A stretch of 64,000 nucleotides of DNA, taken from assembly GCF_007827815.1 (NCBI RefSeq), contig NZ_VITH01000022.1, forward strand, positions 16,032 through 80,031, written 5' to 3'. The DNA comes from Azospirillum brasilense (GTDB lineage Bacteria; Pseudomonadota; Alphaproteobacteria; Azospirillales; Azospirillaceae). The translations under genes were made by a program, and so were the position numbers. Positions within the stretch are counted from its first letter, which is position 1. Each line of letters begins with the position of its first letter. Below, in pieces: positions 57,805 through 64,000 of the stretch. Below the pieces are notes generated by a model. It did no database searches. It was not told the origin of the DNA and saw only the letters and a program-made list of their open reading frames with translations.

Positions 57805-59757
57805 ATGAGCACGACCTCTCCCTCCCTTTCGCCGCGCGCCGTCCGGCTGTCCGTCATCTCCCTGGTGCTGCTGGCGGTGGTCGCCGTGGCGCTCTACGTG
57901 CTGCCGGTGCCCGGCGCCGCGGCGCTCGCCGAACAGGACGGCTGGCGCGGCTGGTTCGGCCACAACATGGCGCCGATCATGTTCGCCACGCTGGTCGGCA
58001 TGCTGCTGCTCGGCTATCCGGTGGCCTTCGCGCTGGCCGCCAACGGGCTGCTGTTCGGCCTGATCGGCATCGAGATCGGGCTGTTCCGCCCCGACCTGTT
58101 CCAGGCTCTGCCGGAGCGCGTCTACGGCACGATGAACAACGACGTGCTGCTGGCTGTGCCTTTCTTCACCTTCATGGGTCTGGTGCTGGAGCGGTCCGGC
58201 ATGGCCGAGGATCTGCTCGACACCATCGGACAGCTGTTCGGCTCGATCCGCGGCGGTCTGGCCTACGCGGTGATCTTCGTCGGCGCGCTGCTCGCCGCGA
58301 CGACGGGCGTGGTGGCCGCGTCGGTGATCTCGATGGGCCTGATCTCGCTGCCGATCATGCTGCGCTACGGCTACGACCGCCGTCTGGCGTCGGGTGTCAT
58401 CGCGGCGTCGGGCACGCTGGCCCAGATCATCCCGCCGTCGCTGGTGCTGATCGTCATGGCCGACCAGCTCGGCCGCTCGGTCGGCGACATGTACGAGGCC
58501 GCCTTCATCCCCGGCCTGCTGCTGGCCGGCCTCTACGCCCTCTACGTCTTCGTCGTCTCGATGATCTGGCCCAAGGCCGCCCCCGGCCTGCCGCCGGAAG
58601 CCATCGCCCACCGCGAGCCGAACGGCGCGCGCGGCGTCTGGCAGCTCGGCCTGCTGGCCCTGTTCTCGGGCGCGGTCGCCACCTGGGTGATGGGCCGTAC
58701 CGACGTCAAGTCGGGCGCCGACTACGTCGTGCTGCTGCTCTCGGTGGCGGTGCTGGTCGCCTTCCTGGCGGCGGCCTTCAACCGCGGCTTCGGCGCGCAG
58801 CGCCTCGTCCTGCAGACCGTCGCCACGGCGGCGCTGACCGCGGCGGCGGCGTGGCTGACGGTCAACGAATGGACCACCCTGGCCCTGATCGGCGATTCCA
58901 TCGCGGCGGGCGCGCTCTACGCCCTGGCGGTGGCGGTGGTGGAGCGGGCGACCGGCCGGCGCCTGATCTCCCGCATGGCGGAGCAGGCGACCTTCGTCAT
59001 GGTGCCGCCGCTGGCCCTGATCTTCCTGGTGCTGGGCACCATCTTCGTCGGCCTCGCCACCCCGACCGAGGGCGGCGCCATGGGCGCGGTCGGCGCGCTG
59101 GCGCTGGCGGCCATGAAGAAGCGCCTGAACTTCGACATGGTGCGGCAGGCCACCTACGCGACGGCCAAGCTGGCCTCCTTCGTGCTGTTCATCCTGATCG
59201 GCGCGCGGGTGTTCTCGCTGACCTTCTACGGCGTCAACGGCCACATCTGGGTCGAGGAGCTGATGGTCTCCCTGCCCGGCGGCCAGATGGGCTTCCTGAT
59301 CGCCGTCAGCGTGATGGTCTTCCTGCTGGCCTTCTTCCTCGACTTCTTCGAGCTGGCCTTCATCGTCATCCCGCTGCTCGCCCCGGCGGCGGACCGCCTG
59401 GGCATCGATCTCGTCTGGTTCGGCATCATCCTGGCGGTGAACATGCAGACCAGCTTCATGCACCCGCCCTTCGGCTTCTCGCTGTTCTTCCTGCGCTCGG
59501 TGGCGCCGAAGCTGCCCTACATCGACCGCATCACGAAGAAGGAGACGGCCCCCGTCCTGACCAGCCAGATCTACTGGGGCGCTGTGCCCTTCGTGGTCAT
59601 CCAGCTCGTCATGGTGGCCCTGGTGATCGCCTTCCCGCAGATGGTCATGCATTACAAGTCGACGGCCACCAAGCTCGACGACAAGCAGATCGAGGAGCAG
59701 TTCAAGGGCCTCGGCGGCGACCTGAACGACGACCTGCCGCCGCTGGAATTCAAGTGA
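57805..59757 (+). CDS. TRAP transporter large permease (DctM family), extended
   Basis: A 650-residue permease, against ~430 for the usual DctM. The first part (APIMFATLVGMLLLGYPVAF; PFFTFMGLVLERSGMAEDLL) and the last part (GQMGFLIAVSVMVFLLAFFL; FGIILAVNMQTSFMHPPFG) are standard DctM. Between about residues 270 and 400 there is an insertion with additional hydrophobic helices. Such long large subunits occur with TakP-type systems. Sodium-coupled import across the inner membrane. Confidence 0.9.
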   Translation: MSTTSPSLSPRAVRLSVISLVLLAVVAVALYVLPVPGAAALAEQDGWRGWFGHNMAPIMFATLVGMLLLGYPVAFALAANGLLFGLIGIEIGLFRPDLFQALPERVYGTMNNDVLLAVPFFTFMGLVLERSGMAEDLLDTIGQLFGSIRGGLAYAVIFVGALLAATTGVVAASVISMGLISLPIMLRYGYDRRLASGVIAASGTLAQIIPPSLVLIVMADQLGRSVGDMYEAAFIPGLLLAGLYALYVFVVSMIWPKAAPGLPPEAIAHREPNGARGVWQLGLLALFSGAVATWVMGRTDVKSGADYVVLLLSVAVLVAFLAAAFNRGFGAQRLVLQTVATAALTAAAAWLTVNEWTTLALIGDSIAAGALYALAVAVVERATGRRLISRMAEQATFVMVPPLALIFLVLGTIFVGLATPTEGGAMGAVGALALAAMKKRLNFDMVRQATYATAKLASFVLFILIGARVFSLTFYGVNGHIWVEELMVSLPGGQMGFLIAVSVMVFLLAFFLDFFELAFIVIPLLAPAADRLGIDLVWFGIILAVNMQTSFMHPPFGFSLFFLRSVAPKLPYIDRITKKETAPVLTSQIYWGAVPFVVIQLVMVALVIAFPQMVMHYKSTATKLDDKQIEEQFKGLGGDLNDDLPPLEFK

Positions 59758-59782
59758 TCGGGACTGAGGAAGGGAGAGCGAC

Positions 59783-60763
59783 ATGCGCATCGCCGTCGTA
59801 GGGGCCGGAGCCGTTGGCGGCGCGCTGGCCGGGTATCTCGCCGCCACGGGCCGGCACGAGCTGTCGCTGCTGGCCCGCGGCGCCCATCTCGCGGCGATCC
59901 GCGAGAACGGGCTGACCGTGCAGACTCCGAAGGGGACGCTGACCAGCCGGCCGCGGGCCAGCGAGTCCGCCGCCGACCTCGGCCCGCAGGACGTGGTGAT
60001 CGTCACGGTGAAGGGGCACGGGCTGCCGGCCCTGGCCGCGTCCTTCCCGGCGCTGTGCGGGCCGGACACGCTGGTGGTGGCGGCGCAGAACGGCATTCCC
60101 TGGTGGTACCTGTACGGCGCCGGGGACGGCGTGACGCCGGAACCGCTGGAGGTGGTCGATCCCGGCGGCGCCATCTGGTCGGCCATCGGGCCGGAGCGGG
60201 TCGCCGCCTGCGTGATGGAGGTGCTGCCCGCCCGCATCGTCGAGCCGGGCGTCGTCGCCCACACCGCCCTGCCGGTGCTGGCCTTCGGCGCCCCCCGGCC
60301 CGGCGATCACGCGGAGAAGCTGGCGGCCCTGGCCGACTCCTTCAACGCGGCGGGCGCCACCGCCCGCCTCCCCGCCGACATCCGCGTGACGCTGTGGAGC
60401 AAGCTGTTGCTCAACATGGCGGTCGGCCCGACCAGCGTGCTGACCGGCGCCACCATGGGCGCCATGGAGCAGGCCCCCGGCATGGCCGCCGTCCAGGGCC
60501 GGCTGATGCGCGAATGCCTGAACGTCGCCCATGCCTGGGGCGTCGCCCTGCCCGACGACATCGACGAGCGGCTGAGCCGCGGCAGCGGCGTGCCCGGCCA
60601 CAAGCCGTCGATGCTCCAGGATTTCGAGGCGGGGCGCAGCATGGAGATCGACCCCATCGTGACCACCGTCCTGGAGCTGGCCCGCCGCCGCGGCGTGCCG
60701 GTGCCGACCATCGAAACATTGTGGGCGCTGACCGCCCTGAAGGAGCGGGTGGCGCGCGCCTGA
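59783..60763 (+). CDS. 2-dehydropantoate 2-reductase family protein (PanE/ApbA)
   Basis: A 326-residue ketopantoate-reductase-family protein. The Rossmann motif GAGAVGGALAGYLAATG opens it, NGIPWW is in the substrate region, and the catalytic Lys is in LWSKLLLNMAVGPT with the final Glu/Ser segment MLQDFEAGRSMEIDPIV. It starts 25 bp after the TRAP permease, so it may be co-transcribed. Canonical PanE makes pantoate for CoA; here a broader 2-oxoacid reductase role is possible, given the transporter and dehydrogenases around it. Confidence 0.85.
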   Translation: MRIAVVGAGAVGGALAGYLAATGRHELSLLARGAHLAAIRENGLTVQTPKGTLTSRPRASESAADLGPQDVVIVTVKGHGLPALAASFPALCGPDTLVVAAQNGIPWWYLYGAGDGVTPEPLEVVDPGGAIWSAIGPERVAACVMEVLPARIVEPGVVAHTALPVLAFGAPRPGDHAEKLAALADSFNAAGATARLPADIRVTLWSKLLLNMAVGPTSVLTGATMGAMEQAPGMAAVQGRLMRECLNVAHAWGVALPDDIDERLSRGSGVPGHKPSMLQDFEAGRSMEIDPIVTTVLELARRRGVPVPTIETLWALTALKERVARA

Positions 60764-60779
60764 GCGCAGGACGCCACCA

Positions 60780-60883
60780 GCCCCCTCCCCAACCCTCCCC
60801 CGCTTTGCGGGAGAGGGTGCCTTCCGCGACGCGGCGGCAGTCCCCTCCACCGCCAAGGGCGGGGGAGGGTCAGGGAGGGGGCA
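60780..60883. repeat. Palindromic repeat between panE-like and aldehyde dehydrogenase genes
   Basis: Left arm GCCCCCTCCCCAACCCTCCC (60780-60799) mirrors the right arm ending 60882 (GGGAGGGTCAGGGAGGGGGC). It belongs to the same family as the 49090 element. The element lies in the 158-bp gap before the aldehyde dehydrogenase gene. Confidence 0.9.
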
Positions 60884-60921
60884 GCGCTTCCCAACGAACC
60901 GTTTTCCGGAGAAGACAACCA

Positions 60922-62376
60922 ATGTCCCCCGCTTCCGATCGCATCACCAACTTCATCGCCGGCTCCTGGCGTCCGGGCCGCGACCGGCTCGACATCTTCA
61001 ACCCGTCGAACCTGGACGAACTGGCCGGCTCCTACTCGCTGGCCGGCGCCGACGACGTGACTGAAGCCGTCGCCGCGGCCCGCGCCGCCCAGCCGCAATG
61101 GCGCGCCGCCACGGTGGAGCAGCGCTCGCTGGTGCTCGACGCCATCTCGCGCGCGCTGTTCGACCGCAAGGACGAGCTGGCCCGCATCGCCGCGACCGAG
61201 GGCGGCAAGACCATCCCCGACGCGCTGGGCGAGATCACCCGCGCCGCCCACCTCGCCCGCTTCTTCGCCGCCGAGGCGCTGCGGGCGCCGGGCGAGACGC
61301 TGGGCTCGGTCCGGCCCGGCGTCGAGGTCGACGTGACGCGCGAGCCGGTCGGCGTCATCGGCCTCGTCACGCCGTGGAACTTTCCGGTCGCCACGCCGAT
61401 GTGGAAGATCGCCCCGGCGCTGGCCTTCGGCAACGCAGTCATCTGGAAGCCGTCGGAGAAGACCCCCGGCATCTCCATCGCCGTCACCCGCCTGATCGCG
61501 GAGGCGCTGGAAGCCCACGGCATGCCCAGCAGCCTGTTCAATCTGGTGATCGGCGCCGGCCCGAACGTCGGCGCCGCCGTGGTCGACGCGGTGGACGCGG
61601 TGTCCTTCACCGGCTCGGTCAACACCGGACGGCGCATCGCCGTGCGCTGCGCGGAGCGGATGATCCGCGTCCAGCTGGAGCTGGGCGGCCAGAACCCGCT
61701 GGTCGTGCTGGGCGACGCCGACCCGGAGCGCGCCGCCGAGATCGGCGTCAACAGCGCCTATTTCCACGCTGGCCAGCGCTGCACCGCCACCGGCCGCTTC
61801 ATCGTCGAGGATTCCATCCACGACGCCTTCGTCGCTGCGATGACCGAACGGATGGCGGCGCTGCGCGTCGGCCATGCCCTGCTGCCGGAGACGCAGATCG
61901 GCCCGGTCATCGACGAGTTCCAGCTCACCAAGAACCTGCAATACATCGACACCGGCCTGAAGGAAGGCGCGCAGTTGGCCTCCGGCGGCGGGCGGCTGGA
62001 CCGGCCGACGCGCGGCTGGTTCCTCGCCCCGACCCTGTTCACCGAGACCAGCAACGCCATGACCATCAACCGGGAAGAGGTCTTCGGCCCGGTCGCCAGC
62101 GTCATCCGCGTCAAGGACTACGAGGAGGCCCTGGCTGTCGCCAACGACACCGACTATGGCCTGTCGTCGGGCATCATCACCAACTCGATGAAGCACGCCC
62201 GCCACTTCCAGGCCAACATCCAGGCCGGCATGACCATGCTGAACCTGCCGACGGCCGGCGTCGACTACCACGTCCCCTTCGGCGGCCGGAAGATGTCGAG
62301 CTACGGCCCGCGCGAGCAGGGACGCTCCGCCATCGAGTTCTACACCATCATCAAGACGGCCTATCGCGCGCTGTGA
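60922..62376 (+). CDS. NAD(P)-dependent aldehyde dehydrogenase
   Basis: A 484-residue aldehyde dehydrogenase. Motifs: VIGLVTPWNFPVATPMWKIA, VIWKPSEKTPG, the general-base Glu in VQLELGGQNPLVVLG, the catalytic Cys in FHAGQRCTATGRF and EEVFGPVASVIRV. It oxidises an aldehyde to an acid, and is similar in layout to succinate/2-oxoglutarate-semialdehyde dehydrogenases, which Azospirillum uses in sugar-acid catabolism. The start at 60922 has a GGAG ribosome site upstream. Followed 29 bp later by a FAD-linked dehydrogenase. Confidence 0.9.
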   Translation: MSPASDRITNFIAGSWRPGRDRLDIFNPSNLDELAGSYSLAGADDVTEAVAAARAAQPQWRAATVEQRSLVLDAISRALFDRKDELARIAATEGGKTIPDALGEITRAAHLARFFAAEALRAPGETLGSVRPGVEVDVTREPVGVIGLVTPWNFPVATPMWKIAPALAFGNAVIWKPSEKTPGISIAVTRLIAEALEAHGMPSSLFNLVIGAGPNVGAAVVDAVDAVSFTGSVNTGRRIAVRCAERMIRVQLELGGQNPLVVLGDADPERAAEIGVNSAYFHAGQRCTATGRFIVEDSIHDAFVAAMTERMAALRVGHALLPETQIGPVIDEFQLTKNLQYIDTGLKEGAQLASGGGRLDRPTRGWFLAPTLFTETSNAMTINREEVFGPVASVIRVKDYEEALAVANDTDYGLSSGIITNSMKHARHFQANIQAGMTMLNLPTAGVDYHVPFGGRKMSSYGPREQGRSAIEFYTIIKTAYRAL

Positions 62377-62405
62377 CGCCGAACCGAAGCCCAGGGAGAG
62401 TCTCC

Positions 62406-63875
<1,470 letters not shown>

Positions 63876-63905
63876 GCGCGGTTCCGCCAGTCAAGGATGA
63901 AACTC

Positions 63906-64000
63906 ATGAAGGTCCTCGTCCCGGTCAAGCGGGTGGTCGATTACAACGTCAAGATCCGCGTCAAGGCGGACGGTTCCGGCGTTGAGACCGCCAACGTGAA
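63906..64000 (+). CDS. etfB: Electron transfer flavoprotein beta subunit, N-terminus (partial)
   Basis: The frame opens at ATG 63906 and runs to the window edge; only ~31 residues are visible: MKVLVPVKRVVDYNVKIRVK then ADGSGVETANV. This is the invariant EtfB start. EtfB with EtfA carries electrons from flavoprotein dehydrogenases to the membrane ETF:quinone oxidoreductase. Its position after a FAD-linked dehydrogenase fits, but it may also serve acyl-CoA dehydrogenases such as Mcd. Confidence 0.9.
   Translation, partial: MKVLVPVKRVVDYNVKIRVKADGSGVETANV

Noticed and set aside
57664..60264. 866-codon open frame on the minus strand
   Set aside because: Antisense to the TRAP permease gene; His/Gln/Arg-rich shadow.

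Overview
The window is a chromosomal or chromid segment of a very GC-rich alphaproteobacterium, most likely an Azospirillum (Rhodospirillales). This is inferred from gene content: polyhydroxybutyrate genes with a PhaR regulator, a short lateral-type flagellin beside FlaF/FlbT, a methylsuccinyl-CoA dehydrogenase and R-body (RebB) genes, together with high GC codon use. No rRNA, tRNA, CRISPR array, insertion sequence or prophage was recognised. Family names are from memory of conserved motifs; no database search was run.

Layout. 1-5.5 kb: end of a receiver-domain protein, then a copper-uptake group (DUF2946-like protein, TonB-dependent copper receptor, TonB) and the GTPase YchF. 5.6-9.7 kb: EAL phosphodiesterase, NUDIX hydrolase, LysR regulator, MFS transporter and a small membrane protein. 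9.77-10.06 kb: an intergenic region that looks like a highly structured small RNA with its own promoter and terminator. 10.1-11.6 kb: an operon of three small lipoproteins. 11.8-16.4 kb: polyhydroxyalkanoate cluster (phaB, phaA, a class III-like phaC overlapping a PhaE-like gene, and divergent phaR). 16.5-23.5 kb: mixed genes, including a glutathionylspermidine-synthase-like protein, a two-domain glycosyltransferase, a cobalamin riboswitch upstream of a CbiM-like permease, an exported Mn-type superoxide dismutase and a YitT-like membrane protein.

23.9-28.5 kb is the most unusual region: a one-direction run of seven RebB-family genes (R-body subunits) followed by two unrecognised genes. One RebB protein carries a seven-copy 27-bp minisatellite. 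R-bodies are protein ribbons that unroll in response to acid and are linked to killing traits in Caedibacter. 28.5-34.2 kb holds an unknown gene and a flagellar operon (DUF1217, FlaG-like, FlbT, FlaF, flagellin), followed by a CtrA-like regulator whose receiver domain has lost its phospho-acceptor.

35.2-39.7 kb is a sugar-acid catabolic group (EamA transporter, KDG kinase, GntR regulator, KDPG aldolase, oxidoreductase). A shared palindrome lies before both transcription starts. 40-41.6 kb is msrPQ; 41.6-44.5 kb a FecBCD-type ABC importer; 45.4 kb purT; 46.6-47.5 kb norEF-like genes. 47.8-55.6 kb carries CoA and acyl-CoA genes: a class III CoA transferase, an SDR, a LysR, methylsuccinyl-CoA dehydrogenase and a 2-oxoglutarate dehydrogenase E1 paralogue. 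56-64 kb is a TRAP transporter followed by ketopantoate-reductase-like, aldehyde dehydrogenase and D-2-hydroxyacid dehydrogenase genes and the start of etfB, plausibly a 2-oxo/2-hydroxy acid uptake and oxidation unit feeding electrons to ETF. Large GC-rich palindromic repeats sit in several intergenic gaps.
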